From NCBI GenBank assembly GCA_029263395.1, contig JAJCXO010000091.1:1-43724 (forward strand): a DNA stretch of 43,724 nt, read 5' to 3'. Below the pieces are notes generated by a model. It was not told where the DNA came from. It saw only the letters and a list, made by a program, of their open reading frames with translations, and searched no databases. The DNA comes from Acidobacteriota bacterium. Its GTDB lineage: Bacteria > Acidobacteriota > Thermoanaerobaculia > Multivoradales > J023. Below, in pieces: positions 31,861 through 40,478 of this stretch. Each line of letters opens with the position of its first letter. The stretch's first letter is position 1. The translations under genes were made by a program, and so were the position numbers.

Positions 31861-34671
31861 ATGTTTGACGCGCTGCCACTAGCGCGTAGGCTTGTTGCTT
31901 CCATCCGGCCAGGAAGCTGGGTGAATCTTGAGAGCGAGGTACGTGGTGCTCGAACAGAGTTCAGAGGGAGCGAGACGCTGGCAGTCTTGAAGTTGCTGGC
32001 GAGCCGCAGAGTGGTATGGCGGTTGCTGAGGGCGACAGCGACGAAGGCGCTGTTGTGCTTGCTGTCCGGCCCGTTGCTGGCACAGGACGAGGCGCTAGTG
32101 CAACCTTCATCCTCTAACGAGGCCTTGCTTGAAGAGGCCTTGCCTGGCGAGACCTCATCTGACGAGACCCTCGTCGGTGCGCTACCAGAGCGCTTCAAAA
32201 CCTGGATCGAGAACGTCGAGCTGTTGATCACCGATGTTGAACGCGAAGTTTTCTTGACGCTCAGCGAGGACTATCAACGCGACAATTTCATCCGGCGTTT
32301 CTGGAAAGTACGCGACCCGTTCACCCGCACCGGCCGCAACGAGTTGCAAGAAGCCTGGGAAGTGCGATCGGCCAAGGCACGCGAGCTCTACAAGAACATG
32401 AGCAGTGCCCGTGCCCAGATGACGCTCTACTTCGGTGAACCGACGCGACGCAATCGTTTCACCTGTTCGGAGGTCCTCCAGCCGTTGGAAATCTGGGAGT
32501 ACGCCGAAGGTAGCGATCGCGTCATCGGCTACTTCACGATCGTATTTGTAGGCTTCGAAAAACGAGATCGTGGCCTTCGAAGCCTCTGGGAGCCGAGCGA
32601 CGGGTTGTCGAAACTCGTTACGGCGTTTAGATCTACAGGGGGTGGTGAGCGTCAGTTGGCGCAGGCCATCGCTCGTGAGTGTGCTCGAGCCGACGATATT
32701 CTCTCAGCCCTATCTCAATCCCTGGACATCACGCGTTTGTTGGACAGCTCGGTGTTGGTGCCAAAACCGAGTGACGAATGGGTGCGGACGTTTGCTGCTC
32801 GATCCACCGATGTCACTGCTGATGCAGCGCTACTGCAGGCCGAGCTGCATATCGGTTTTCCGGGCCGCAATCAGAGTCGAACGGTGGTCCAAGGAGTCGT
32901 CGGGGTCCCAGTATCCGAGATCGAAGCGTCGCAACTTGGCGATTATCGATCCTATAACCTGCTGATCGACGGCGAGATCTTACGCAAGGGTGAGCTCTTT
33001 GATCACTTCCGATACCGCTTCGACTTTCCGGAAGGTTCGGTCAAGGACCAAATACCCCTGGTAGTTCAGCGGTATCTGCGACCCGGTGCTTACGAGCTGA
33101 TCGTCAAGGTGGAGGATTTGAACTCCAATCGGGTATTTCGCGAAGCCCGCCCGCTCGATGTGCCCAGGGTTGAAGGCACGGTCGCGACTGCCGCCGCTGA
33201 TGGGGCCGCTACGTTGACCGTGAGACCCGCCAGCCTGGCGCCACTGCCCCAAACGGAACTCAAGCCCCGACCGCCCGATCCGGGCTCGATCTTCGACACC
33301 CGATTGAACGAGGCCAACGCCTCGATTTCCACCGGCGATCATACAATCAAGATTGTTGCTCTTCCCAATGAGCTCACCGTCGGGCAGCTGCGGGTTCGGG
33401 CCGACGCCCGCGGCGAGGGAATTGCCCGTGTCGCTTTCGAGCTCAATGGCAAATCCGTGATGCGCAAGAGTCGGCCACCTTACAGTGTCGAGGTCAATCT
33501 TGGTGATCGGCCGCGCACGCACCTACTGCGGGCGCTGGCCCTGAACTCCGAAAACAAGATCCTGGCCAGTGACGAGGTGGTAATCAATGCTGGACCCCAT
33601 CGTTTTGCGGTCCGTTTGATCGAGCCTCAGCGTGGCAAAACCTATCTCACCAGCGTCCGCGCCCACGCCGAGGTCGAGGTGCCAGAAGGTGAGCAGCTCG
33701 AAAGAGTTGAATTTTTCCTCAACGAGGTTTTGCTGGCGACCCTCTATCAGCCACCGTTCGAGCAGCCGATTTTGCTCGATGGCGGCGGCGAACTGACTTA
33801 TGTCCGTGCGGTGGCTCACCTGCGTGACGGTACCAACGCTGAGGACGTCCAAATCATCAATGCTCCGGACTACATCGACTCGCTGAAAGTTCAGTTTGTC
33901 GAGCTCTACACCACCGTCGTCGACAAAGGGGGCGATTTTGTCGAAGATCTTACGCCGGAAGACTTCTCCGTTTTCGAAGAGAATGCGCCGCAAGCGGTGC
34001 GTCGCTTCGAAACGATGCGAGATTTGCCGATTCGAGCCGGTTTAGTGATCGACACCTCGACCTCGATGATGTCGTCCTTGTCCGACGTCAAGAAGGCTGC
34101 CCACCGATTTTTCGAGAGCGTGCTGTCGGAACGGGATCGAGCGGCGCTGATCACCTTCAACGACGCCCCACAATTGATCGTGCGGTTCACCAATAGCCAA
34201 GAAGTGTTGGCCGGTGGGTTGGCTGGTTTAGTCGCCGAAGGCGAGACCTCGCTTTACGACAGCGTCATCTTCTCGCTGCACTACTTCAGCGGTCTGCAAG
34301 GTAAACGTGCGATCGTCGTCCTGACCGACGGTGAAGACTCGAACAGTGCCTACACCTACGAGGACGCGATCGACTTTGCACGACGCACCGGGGTGGCGAT
34401 CTACATCGTCGGCTTGCGTTTGCAGAGTCAGAAAAACGAGGTGCGTATGCGCATGCAGCGTCTGGCTCGTGAGACCGGCGGCGAGTGTTTTTTCATCGAC
34501 AGAGCATCGCAACTAGGTGAGGTTTACGACTCGATCCAGCAAGAGCTCCGTTCGCAGTACTTGATCGCTTACCAATCGTCGAAGGAAGGTGGCGATGAAT
34601 TCCGTGAGGTCGAGGTCAAAATGCACCGCAAGGGGTTGGATGCGAAAACGATCCGAGGCTACTACCCATGA
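31861..34671 (+). CDS. GWxTD-domain protein with acidobacterial-type VWFA domain (paralog 2)
   Basis: This 936-residue homologue of the preceding gene has the same layout. A hydrophobic export segment, ATKALLCLLSGPLLAQDEA, lies at about residues 62-80 after a long N-terminus. The GWxTD domain has RFKTWIENVELLITDVEREVF, DYQRDNFIRRFWKVRDPFTRTG. The middle part matches paralog 1 segment by segment (LNEVLLATLYQPPF against LNETLVSTLYQPPF). The VWFA domain has VIDTSTSMMSS (MIDAS) and VVLTDGEDSNS. It ends KTIRGYYP. A GTG at 31858 directly precedes the ATG. Its stop overlaps the maf start by an ATGA. The pair arose by tandem duplication including the upstream region. Confidence 0.88.
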   Translation: MFDALPLARRLVASIRPGSWVNLESEVRGARTEFRGSETLAVLKLLASRRVVWRLLRATATKALLCLLSGPLLAQDEALVQPSSSNEALLEEALPGETSSDETLVGALPERFKTWIENVELLITDVEREVFLTLSEDYQRDNFIRRFWKVRDPFTRTGRNELQEAWEVRSAKARELYKNMSSARAQMTLYFGEPTRRNRFTCSEVLQPLEIWEYAEGSDRVIGYFTIVFVGFEKRDRGLRSLWEPSDGLSKLVTAFRSTGGGERQLAQAIARECARADDILSALSQSLDITRLLDSSVLVPKPSDEWVRTFAARSTDVTADAALLQAELHIGFPGRNQSRTVVQGVVGVPVSEIEASQLGDYRSYNLLIDGEILRKGELFDHFRYRFDFPEGSVKDQIPLVVQRYLRPGAYELIVKVEDLNSNRVFREARPLDVPRVEGTVATAAADGAATLTVRPASLAPLPQTELKPRPPDPGSIFDTRLNEANASISTGDHTIKIVALPNELTVGQLRVRADARGEGIARVAFELNGKSVMRKSRPPYSVEVNLGDRPRTHLLRALALNSENKILASDEVVINAGPHRFAVRLIEPQRGKTYLTSVRAHAEVEVPEGEQLERVEFFLNEVLLATLYQPPFEQPILLDGGGELTYVRAVAHLRDGTNAEDVQIINAPDYIDSLKVQFVELYTTVVDKGGDFVEDLTPEDFSVFEENAPQAVRRFETMRDLPIRAGLVIDTSTSMMSSLSDVKKAAHRFFESVLSERDRAALITFNDAPQLIVRFTNSQEVLAGGLAGLVAEGETSLYDSVIFSLHYFSGLQGKRAIVVLTDGEDSNSAYTYEDAIDFARRTGVAIYIVGLRLQSQKNEVRMRMQRLARETGGECFFIDRASQLGEVYDSIQQELRSQYLIAYQSSKEGGDEFREVEVKMHRKGLDAKTIRGYYP

Positions 34672-35294
34672 CGACGGATCCTCTTGCGCCCTCGGTGGAG
34701 GGAGGCTCGAATCGTCGACTGGTCCTGGCTTCGGGCTCGCCTCGCCGTCGTGAAATGCTCGAACGATTGGGCGTAACCTTCACGCTACGGCCGGTCGATA
34801 TTGATGAAACTCCCGAAGCCGATGAGCCGCCAACCACCTATGTCCGGCGACTGGCCGAAACCAAAGCGCGGGCTGGGCGCGAGGGCGAGCATGAGATCGT
34901 CCTTGCCGCCGATACCATCGTGGCGCTCGGCAACGAACTACTCGGCAAACCTCGCGATACCGCGGATGCTCGTCGAATGTTGCGTCAATTGTCGGCACGT
35001 GAACACCAGGTCTTGACCGGTATCGCGGTGTGGGACGGGTCGAGTGATTGCCTGCAAGTGGCGGTCGAGACCACCACGGTTGTCTTCGCACCGCTCAGCG
35101 AAGCTGAGATCGCTTGGTATGCCGCTAGCGGAGAGCCCCTCGACAAGGCCGGTGCTTATGCCATTCAGGGGCTCGGGGCCCTCTTCGTAGAACGGTTGGA
35201 GGGCAACTACAGCAATGTCGTGGGTCTGCCGTTGCCGCTGACCTATCGGCTTTTGGGTGAGGCCGGAATCTCTCTGCTCAAGCACCAAACTTGA
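34668..35294 (+). CDS. maf: Maf-family nucleotide pyrophosphatase
   Basis: This 208-residue enzyme hydrolyses nucleoside triphosphates, especially non-canonical or dTTP/UTP-type, to monophosphates. The family signature is LVLASGSPRRREMLERLGV (about residues 18-36), with catalytic Asp in VLAADTIVALGNELLGKP (about 83-100), then REHQVLTGIAV and the C-terminal DKAGAYAIQGLGALFVERLEGNYSNVVGLPL. Length is normal. Its ATG overlaps the stop of the GWxTD paralog (ATGA), so it is translated with that gene, an unusual coupling of housecleaning with a surface protein. The 3' end overlaps the convergent small gene by 17 bases. Confidence 0.95.
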   Translation: MTTDPLAPSVEGGSNRRLVLASGSPRRREMLERLGVTFTLRPVDIDETPEADEPPTTYVRRLAETKARAGREGEHEIVLAADTIVALGNELLGKPRDTADARRMLRQLSAREHQVLTGIAVWDGSSDCLQVAVETTTVVFAPLSEAEIAWYAASGEPLDKAGAYAIQGLGALFVERLEGNYSNVVGLPLPLTYRLLGEAGISLLKHQT

Positions 35295-35586
35295 TCGGAT
35301 CGCCGAGCTCATCAAGCGAAAAATTGGCCATGATCTGGTGGCCGTTGAAATCGAGTACACGGAAATCCTGCACATCCTGCAAGTCTGCCAAGGTGGCTTC
35401 AAAAGCGTTAGGGTAGCGCTTCTCGACCACGTCGAGATCAACCTGATACGCCATGAATTTGTCGATACCCTTGTAGTGCAGCTTCTCGATCAGGCGTTCA
35501 TCGGTCAGTTTGGGATAGGACGACAACGCCAGAATCGGTCCAGAGCCGGTGAAGATCAGGTAAGCACGCGGGCGAGCTCGAGGCAT
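35278..35586 (-). CDS. Small conserved protein of unknown function
   Basis: This 102-residue soluble protein begins MPRARPRAYLIFTGSGPILALSS, with GAGGAG 5 bases before the ATG, which decides the start against an open frame reaching 35685. Further conserved-looking parts are LIEKLHYKGIDKFMAYQVDLDVVEKRYP and FRVLDFNGHQIMANFSLDELGDP. The pattern looks like a compact alpha/beta domain. I recall similar proteins annotated only as cytosolic or hypothetical. It diverges from the trmJ-like gene and overlaps maf at its 3' end by 17 bases. Confidence 0.7.
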   Translation of the reverse strand: MPRARPRAYLIFTGSGPILALSSYPKLTDERLIEKLHYKGIDKFMAYQVDLDVVEKRYPNAFEATLADLQDVQDFRVLDFNGHQIMANFSLDELGDPIKFGA

Positions 35587-35690
35587 CTTGCTCCTCTCGA
35601 GGTTCGAGTTCCGAGAGAGGTCGCGATGTCGATCGCGACCGGTGACTTGGTTTAGCATTGGAACCTTCCGTGACCTTGCTGTCAAGCCCT

Positions 35691-36455
35691 ATGACATCGC
35701 CTGCCATTATTCTCGTCCGTCCCCAGGAAGAAGGAAACGTGGGTTCGGTGGCACGGGCTATGGCGAATATGGGTCTTGCTCGGCTAATCTTGGTCGAACC
35801 TGCACCTGAACTCGGCGGGGTCGCACGGGGGTTCGGCGTCGGTGGCTGGGACGTGCTCGATCGGGTCGAGCGTGTGCCCTCGATCGAAGCGGCCATCGGC
35901 AATTTCGGGCGGGTGGTCGCCACTGCCTCGTTGCGCCAACGGCCTCTGCGTCACCACCGGGTGATTTCTCCACGTCGATTGCCTGAGCTGTTGGTTGCTG
36001 ACCCTCCCGGAACCGAGACCGCGTTGGTCTTCGGTTCCGAAAGCACTGGTTTAGAACGTCGGGAGCTCGAGCTGTGCAGCCCGGTGGTGGCGATCCCTTG
36101 CGCCGACCAGCACCCCACACTCAACCTGGCCCAGGCGGTTTTGATCCTTGCTTATGAGCTCTTCGTGTCGCCAGAGGTTTCGGTAAAATCGGTTGCGAGC
36201 GGCAATGCACAGTCTACCGCGACCGATGTTGGTGCGGCTCGAGGTTTGGCGACCGCGAGCAAGGTCGAAGTTTTGCGCCAACAGGTTGATGACGTCCTGC
36301 TAAGGATCGGGTTCGATCACGATCCGATCCGTGCCGGCTTGCTGCGCGATCTGTTGCAACTCGTGGTTCGGTCCGGTCCCAGTGACCGGGACGTAGGTCT
36401 CTTGCGACGTCTGTGCAACCGGGTCCTCCGAGCTCTCTCGCCGCGTGTCACATGA
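35691..36455 (+). CDS. SPOUT RNA methyltransferase, TrmJ-like
   Basis: This 254-residue enzyme is of the TrmH/SpoU family and methylates ribose 2'-OH in RNA with S-adenosylmethionine. Motif 1 is ILVRPQEEGNVGSVARAMANMG (about residues 6-28), motif 2 is TALVFGSESTGLERRELELC (about 112-132), and motif 3 is IPCADQHPTLNLAQAVLILAYEL (about 140-162). Length and the C-terminal helical extension fit TrmJ, which modifies position 32 of tRNAs. The start is ATG 35691, directly before the fold; an open frame extends slightly upstream. Confidence 0.88.
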   Translation: MTSPAIILVRPQEEGNVGSVARAMANMGLARLILVEPAPELGGVARGFGVGGWDVLDRVERVPSIEAAIGNFGRVVATASLRQRPLRHHRVISPRRLPELLVADPPGTETALVFGSESTGLERRELELCSPVVAIPCADQHPTLNLAQAVLILAYELFVSPEVSVKSVASGNAQSTATDVGAARGLATASKVEVLRQQVDDVLLRIGFDHDPIRAGLLRDLLQLVVRSGPSDRDVGLLRRLCNRVLRALSPRVT

Positions 36456-36496
36456 TGCGGTCTGGAGATGATGAGTCTGGGAATGATGCGGTCTGG
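36452..36496. repeat. Three copies of ATGATG(C)GGTCTGG
   Basis: ATGATGCGGTCTGG occurs at 36452-36465 and 36483-36496, with a variant ATGATGAGTCTGG at 36468-36480 between them, at 15-16 base spacing. They start at the trmJ-like stop codon and lie 100 bases before the next gene. They may be a small regulatory array or replication slippage. Confidence 0.55.
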
Positions 36497-36599
36497 GAAA
36501 TGATAGAGTGCCGTGAAGCGAATTTGACCTTCCCATCGATCCGATGCCTATTTGCAAGCAACTATCAGCATGTGAGTTGATCAAGGAGACTCCTGACGG

Positions 36600-37019
36600 A
36601 TGAGTCGCGACACCCAGCCGCGTCAGATCATCTTCGATCCGACGCCCGAGATTTTTGCCACCGACAGCTCGGGCGCCTTCCATTTTCCGTTGCTCGACAA
36701 GGCCGAGGCATTCCTCGAAACGGACCTTTACGACGAAGCTCGGTTTGTCTTCTCCCTCTGGAGCCCATCCAGCAAGAGCACCATCGATCTCGATCGTGCC
36801 TACGCCGAACTGCGAGGTTTGTTCGATCCCAACGAGGCGCACTGGGTCAAGCTGGCCGAGATCGAGCCGGTTGTGCCACCTTATGCTCCAGGAGACAGCT
36901 TCGACGGCTGGATCGTATTACCGATTCTGGCCGCAAAAAGCGCCTACGCTCTCTACGGTAGCGGCTTCGAGCCGCGCAAGCGGTTGCAGATCCGAGCGAG
37001 CATCTATCTGGTGGCCTGA
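36600..37019 (+). CDS. Protein of unknown function
   Basis: This 139-residue soluble protein has a good ribosome site (AAGGAG, 11 bases before the ATG). It begins MSRDTQPRQIIFDPTPEIFATDSSGAF; other segments are LLDKAEAFLETDLYDEARFVFSLW, LFDPNEAHWVKLAEIEPVVPPYAPGDSFDGWIVL and RKRLQIRASIYLVA. Rich in aromatic and acidic residues; no family recognised. It sits 8 bases before the SRPBCC gene, so the two are one operon and may act together. Confidence 0.7.
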   Translation: MSRDTQPRQIIFDPTPEIFATDSSGAFHFPLLDKAEAFLETDLYDEARFVFSLWSPSSKSTIDLDRAYAELRGLFDPNEAHWVKLAEIEPVVPPYAPGDSFDGWIVLPILAAKSAYALYGSGFEPRKRLQIRASIYLVA

Positions 37020-37027
37020 AGGATTGG

Positions 37028-37474
37028 ATGGGGATCGACGTCGATATCAGCACCCAGATTCGGGCCGATCCGGAGGTCATATGGGGGTTGCTCGAAGATA
37101 CCTCGACTTGGAGTACCTGGTGGCGAGGCTGCATTACCGCGCAAACCATGGATGGCCAACCCGCCCGCGAGGGATCACGGCTCGAAGTGGTGCTTCAGCC
37201 AAAGCTCCAGAAGTTCACGTTTCGACCCATGGTCGATTTGTTGACCAAGAATCGGACGTTCAGCCTGACCCAGCGGTCGCTCACGCTACAGACAACCACC
37301 GTGTGGTACCTAGCAGAAAAACCCGATCGCACTCTGGTCAACGTACAAACCGTCTTCAACGGTTTGCTGCCGTTTGCCATGAGCATCTTGCAGCAACGCG
37401 GCACCGTGCAGATGAGCTTGAAAGCAAACCTGCAGGGGTTGCGGCGAGCGGCCGAGCGAAAAGTCTTCGACTAG
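37028..37474 (+). CDS. SRPBCC-fold (polyketide cyclase/START-like) protein
   Basis: This 148-residue protein matches the SRPBCC pattern: an opening strand IDVDISTQIRADPEVIWGLLEDTSTWSTWW, in which 'I.A.P..VW..L.D...W..WW' is typical of the family, then LEVVLQPKLQKFTF, LTLQTTTVWYLAEKPDRTLV and a long final helix AMSILQQRGTVQMSLKANLQGLRRAAER. The fold forms a deep pocket for hydrophobic ligands such as lipids. No catalytic residues are evident. It follows a small unknown gene in an operon. Confidence 0.8.
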   Translation: MGIDVDISTQIRADPEVIWGLLEDTSTWSTWWRGCITAQTMDGQPAREGSRLEVVLQPKLQKFTFRPMVDLLTKNRTFSLTQRSLTLQTTTVWYLAEKPDRTLVNVQTVFNGLLPFAMSILQQRGTVQMSLKANLQGLRRAAERKVFD

Positions 37475-37494
37475 CAGGTCGTGGTGAAAGTGCT

Positions 37495-37631
37495 CCGCGC
37501 TCTCAGCGCGGTCTGACTCTTGCCAAGACCTGCTAAGACCGCGGACGTATTGCCACGCCGTCTGGTTGGACGAAAGGCTGTTTAGCCAGAGGTCTGTTCG
37601 GACAAGCAGACCGTTCGGACAGACTGCTTGT
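37495..37631. other. Structured convergent intergenic region with several inverted repeats
   Basis: Three hairpins can be drawn between the convergent SRPBCC and macro-domain genes. CCGCGCT/AGCGCGG (37495-37511, 3-base loop) is the strongest, GGCT/AGCC lies at 37577-37588, and ACAAGCAG/CTGCTTGT at 37602-37631. GTTCGGACA also occurs twice. They probably end transcription from both sides; a small RNA cannot be excluded. Confidence 0.45.
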
Positions 37632-37648
37632 AAGGCCAGCGTTCCGCG

Positions 37649-38191
37649 CTAGCGAAACCCTCGGCGGAGCTCGCGTTTGAAGATCTCGAACGTGTCGTCG
37701 CCCCAAAGGGATACGACCACGCGTTCGATTTTGGTTCCACCTTGTAAATAACGGTAGACCTCGGTCAGTAGGATCCTGGCGCAGCGGTCCATCGGGAAGC
37801 CGAAATTGCCGGTAGAAATCGCCGGCAATGCAATCGACTTCAAGCCGTGGCGATCCGCCAGGGCCAGTGAAGAACGAATGGCGGACTGCAGTTTGCGATC
37901 CTCGTCCCCTTCACCCATTTTTGGACCCACGGCATGGATCACGTGTTTGGCCTTCAGATCGCCGCCACCAGTAAGCACCGCGGTGCCGACCGGGGTGCCA
38001 CCAATGCGGTCACATTCCTCCTGGATGGATGGGCCGCCTTTTTCGCGTATGGCGCCTGCCACTCCCGATCCGAGTTTCAGCTCTTCGTTGGCGGCGTTGA
38101 CGATAGCATCGACATCAAGATCGGTAATATCGCCCTCAGCCAGCTCGAGCTGGGTCCCTTCCAGTTGAATAGACAGTCTTCTGCGTTCCAT
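37649..38191 (-). CDS. Macro-domain protein (O-acetyl-ADP-ribose deacetylase-like)
   Basis: This 180-residue protein is a single macro domain, which binds ADP-ribose and in this subgroup removes it or its acetyl form. The motifs are GDITDLDVDAIVNAANEELKLGSGVAGAIREKGG (Asn and Gly-rich binding loop, about residues 20-54) and IALPAISTGNFGFPMDRCARI (phosphate loop, about 120-140). VIHAVGPKMGEGD is also typical. Length is that of YmdB-type enzymes. It faces argS divergently across 277 bases. No ADP-ribosyltransferase partner is in view. Confidence 0.92.
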   Translation of the reverse strand: MERRRLSIQLEGTQLELAEGDITDLDVDAIVNAANEELKLGSGVAGAIREKGGPSIQEECDRIGGTPVGTAVLTGGGDLKAKHVIHAVGPKMGEGDEDRKLQSAIRSSLALADRHGLKSIALPAISTGNFGFPMDRCARILLTEVYRYLQGGTKIERVVVSLWGDDTFEIFKRELRRGFR

Positions 38192-38468
38192 TCGTATCGA
38201 TCTCCCCGAGTACTAGTTGCTTCGCGAGAGTTGAATGCTCGACCTGAAGAGCCTTCGGTCTCTTGAAGCACCGATGCGGGTGTCGCAGCCCGCGGCGAAG
38301 CGTCGTTAGAAGCTTTGCGCCTATCTTATCAGGTTGCGGAAAAAGTGGCTTCGTCATAGCTATTGAGCAAGCGGGTCGGACAGGGTCGCCGAAGGCTTGT
38401 CGCAATGGTATCGGGACTTCCAAGTCGTCCCAGATCGTGAACATACGATGGTATACACTCCCCGCACT

Positions 38469-40436
38469 ATGCTCAAGCTGTCGCTGTTCCAAGAGCTCGA
38501 AAAAGAGCTCGCCACCCACCTCCGACAACACATCGAAGCGGTCTTTGGTGTCGAGCACGACCCGGTTGTCCAAATGTCGCCGCGTCGTGAGTTGGGGGAT
38601 CTTGCGTTTCCCGCCGCCCTGCACCTGGCCAAAGTCTTGCGTCGTAAGCCACGTGAAATCGCTACAGAGCTCGCCGATGGTCTCCGGTTCCCGGATTCGG
38701 TAAGCCGAGTGAGTGTCGAGGGTGCCGGATTTCTCAACGTTTTTCTCGACCGCAGCGCCTTAGCGGCGCGGCTGATCGAGTTGCCACTGTTCGATGAAAC
38801 ATCGTCTGACGAGAAACCGTCTGAGGAGCTTCGGCGCCTAGGCGAGAAGATCATCGTCGAACACACCAACATCAACCCCAACAAGGCCGCCCACATCGGC
38901 CATTTGAGAAACGCGGTGCTTGGGGACGTTTTGGTGCGCTCTCTGCGGCGGATTGGCTACCCGGTCGAGATCCAGAACTACATCGACGATACCGGCGTCC
39001 AGCTGGCCGACGCGGTGGTCGGCTTTATAGATTTGCGCGGCATGGGGCTCGACGAAGTCGCAGCGCTGCCCGAGCCGTTCGACTACACCTGCTGGGATCT
39101 CTACAGTGAAGTCGGACGCTGGTATGAGGGTGACGATGAGCGCAAAGCGGTTCGTCGCGAGACCCTACACGCCTTGGAGTCGGATAACGGGCCGCGGGCC
39201 GAGATGGGCCGGCTGATCGCTCGCCGGATTGTCAGTCGCCATCTCGCCACTATGAAGCGACTCGATATCGGTTATGACCTGCTGACTCGGGAGCGCGACA
39301 TCCTAGGGCTCGATTTTTTCGAGAACGCCTTCGAAAAACTCAAAGCCAGCGGTGCGGTTCGCCTGGAAGCTGACGGAAAGAACAAAGGGTGCTGGGTGAT
39401 GCCCCTGTCGCAGAGCGCCGAGTTCGCCGGTCTCGAAGACCCAGACAAAGTCATCGTGCGATCCGATGGCACGGTGACTTACGTCGGCAAAGACATCGCC
39501 TACCAACTATGGAAGTTTGGCCTCTTGGGCCGCGACTTCGACTATGTGCGATGGGAAGAGGAAGGGTTATGGGAGACCGCGTCCACCGGCGGTATCCCTT
39601 CACACCCTGAGTTTGGCCAGGGTAAGAAAGTCATCAATGTCATCGACGCCCGCCAAAGCTACCTGCAGAAGATTGTACGGGTTGGTCTGGAGTCTCTAGG
39701 GCATGCGGACGAGGCTGAACGTTCGGTCCACTTCGCTTACGAAATGGTGTCGTTGTCGCGCGCAGCAGCCGAGCATCTCGGTTACCTTTCCGGAGAAGAC
39801 GAGAATAAATCGCTCGAGATGTCGGGCCGCAAGGGTATCGGTGTCAAAGCCGACGATTTGCTGGATCAGGTTGAAGCCAAGCTGCGGGAGATGGTCGTCG
39901 AACGATATCCAGAGCTCGATGCCGAGTCGCTGGACGATTTGGCTCGCCAGCTGGCGATTGGTGCGCTGCGCTTCTTCATGGTCAAAGCGACAACAACTCG
40001 GGTGATCGCGTTCGATTTCCAAGAAGCGTTGAATTTCAAAGGCGAAACGGGACCGTATCTACAGTATTCGATGGTGCGGGAACGCAAGATCCGACGCAAG
40101 TTGGAGGACGCTGGCATGGCCACCGAGGTGGATGCCGCCACCGTCGCGGGCCTCGACGCCGAGTTGTGGTCCGATGATCTTTGGGATCTGGTACTCGCCG
40201 CAGCTCAAACGCCGGCAGTGGTGGCCTCCGCATCCAAGAGCCTAGAGTTGTCGTTGATTGCTCGCCAGGCTCTCGATCTGGCTGGCAAGTTCCACTCGGT
40301 TTACCAACGCCACCGGATTCTCGACGAGACGAACGAGTCACTACGTCAGGTCCGTATGGCGACGGTACAAGTTTTCCGCAAGAGTTTGTTGGCACTCCTG
40401 GATCTGTTGGGAGTGCCGGTTCCCGAGAAGATGTAG
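38469..40436 (+). CDS. argS: Arginine--tRNA ligase
   Basis: This 655-residue class I synthetase couples arginine to tRNA-Arg. The N-terminal tRNA-binding domain (MLKLSLFQELEKELATHL) is followed by the HIGH motif in EHTNINPNKAAHIGHLRNAVLGD (about residues 136-158), then QNYIDDTGVQLAD and YVGKDIAYQLWKFGLL. The second signature EMSGRKGIGVKADDLL (about 455-470) stands in for KMSKS. The DALR anticodon-binding domain forms the C-terminus. ATG 38469 begins at the conserved N-terminal domain; the frame is open to 38397. A possible extended -10, TGGTATACACT, precedes it. The insert-rich length fits the longer ArgRS subgroup. Confidence 0.96.
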   Translation: MLKLSLFQELEKELATHLRQHIEAVFGVEHDPVVQMSPRRELGDLAFPAALHLAKVLRRKPREIATELADGLRFPDSVSRVSVEGAGFLNVFLDRSALAARLIELPLFDETSSDEKPSEELRRLGEKIIVEHTNINPNKAAHIGHLRNAVLGDVLVRSLRRIGYPVEIQNYIDDTGVQLADAVVGFIDLRGMGLDEVAALPEPFDYTCWDLYSEVGRWYEGDDERKAVRRETLHALESDNGPRAEMGRLIARRIVSRHLATMKRLDIGYDLLTRERDILGLDFFENAFEKLKASGAVRLEADGKNKGCWVMPLSQSAEFAGLEDPDKVIVRSDGTVTYVGKDIAYQLWKFGLLGRDFDYVRWEEEGLWETASTGGIPSHPEFGQGKKVINVIDARQSYLQKIVRVGLESLGHADEAERSVHFAYEMVSLSRAAAEHLGYLSGEDENKSLEMSGRKGIGVKADDLLDQVEAKLREMVVERYPELDAESLDDLARQLAIGALRFFMVKATTTRVIAFDFQEALNFKGETGPYLQYSMVRERKIRRKLEDAGMATEVDAATVAGLDAELWSDDLWDLVLAAAQTPAVVASASKSLELSLIARQALDLAGKFHSVYQRHRILDETNESLRQVRMATVQVFRKSLLALLDLLGVPVPEKM

Positions 40437-40478
40437 GGACGACCGTGAACCGTCCTTTCCCCGTCAACGTTTGAGGCA

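Noticed and set aside
36655-37536. Plus-strand open frame of 293 codons over the unknown gene and SRPBCC gene
   Set aside because: Composition is rich in Arg, Ser and Pro as expected for an out-of-frame reading of high-GC genes; the two real genes have ribosome sites and a recognisable fold.
38397-38468. Longer arginyl-tRNA synthetase start at 38397
   Set aside because: The extra 24 residues cover a promoter-like stretch and precede the conserved N-terminal domain.
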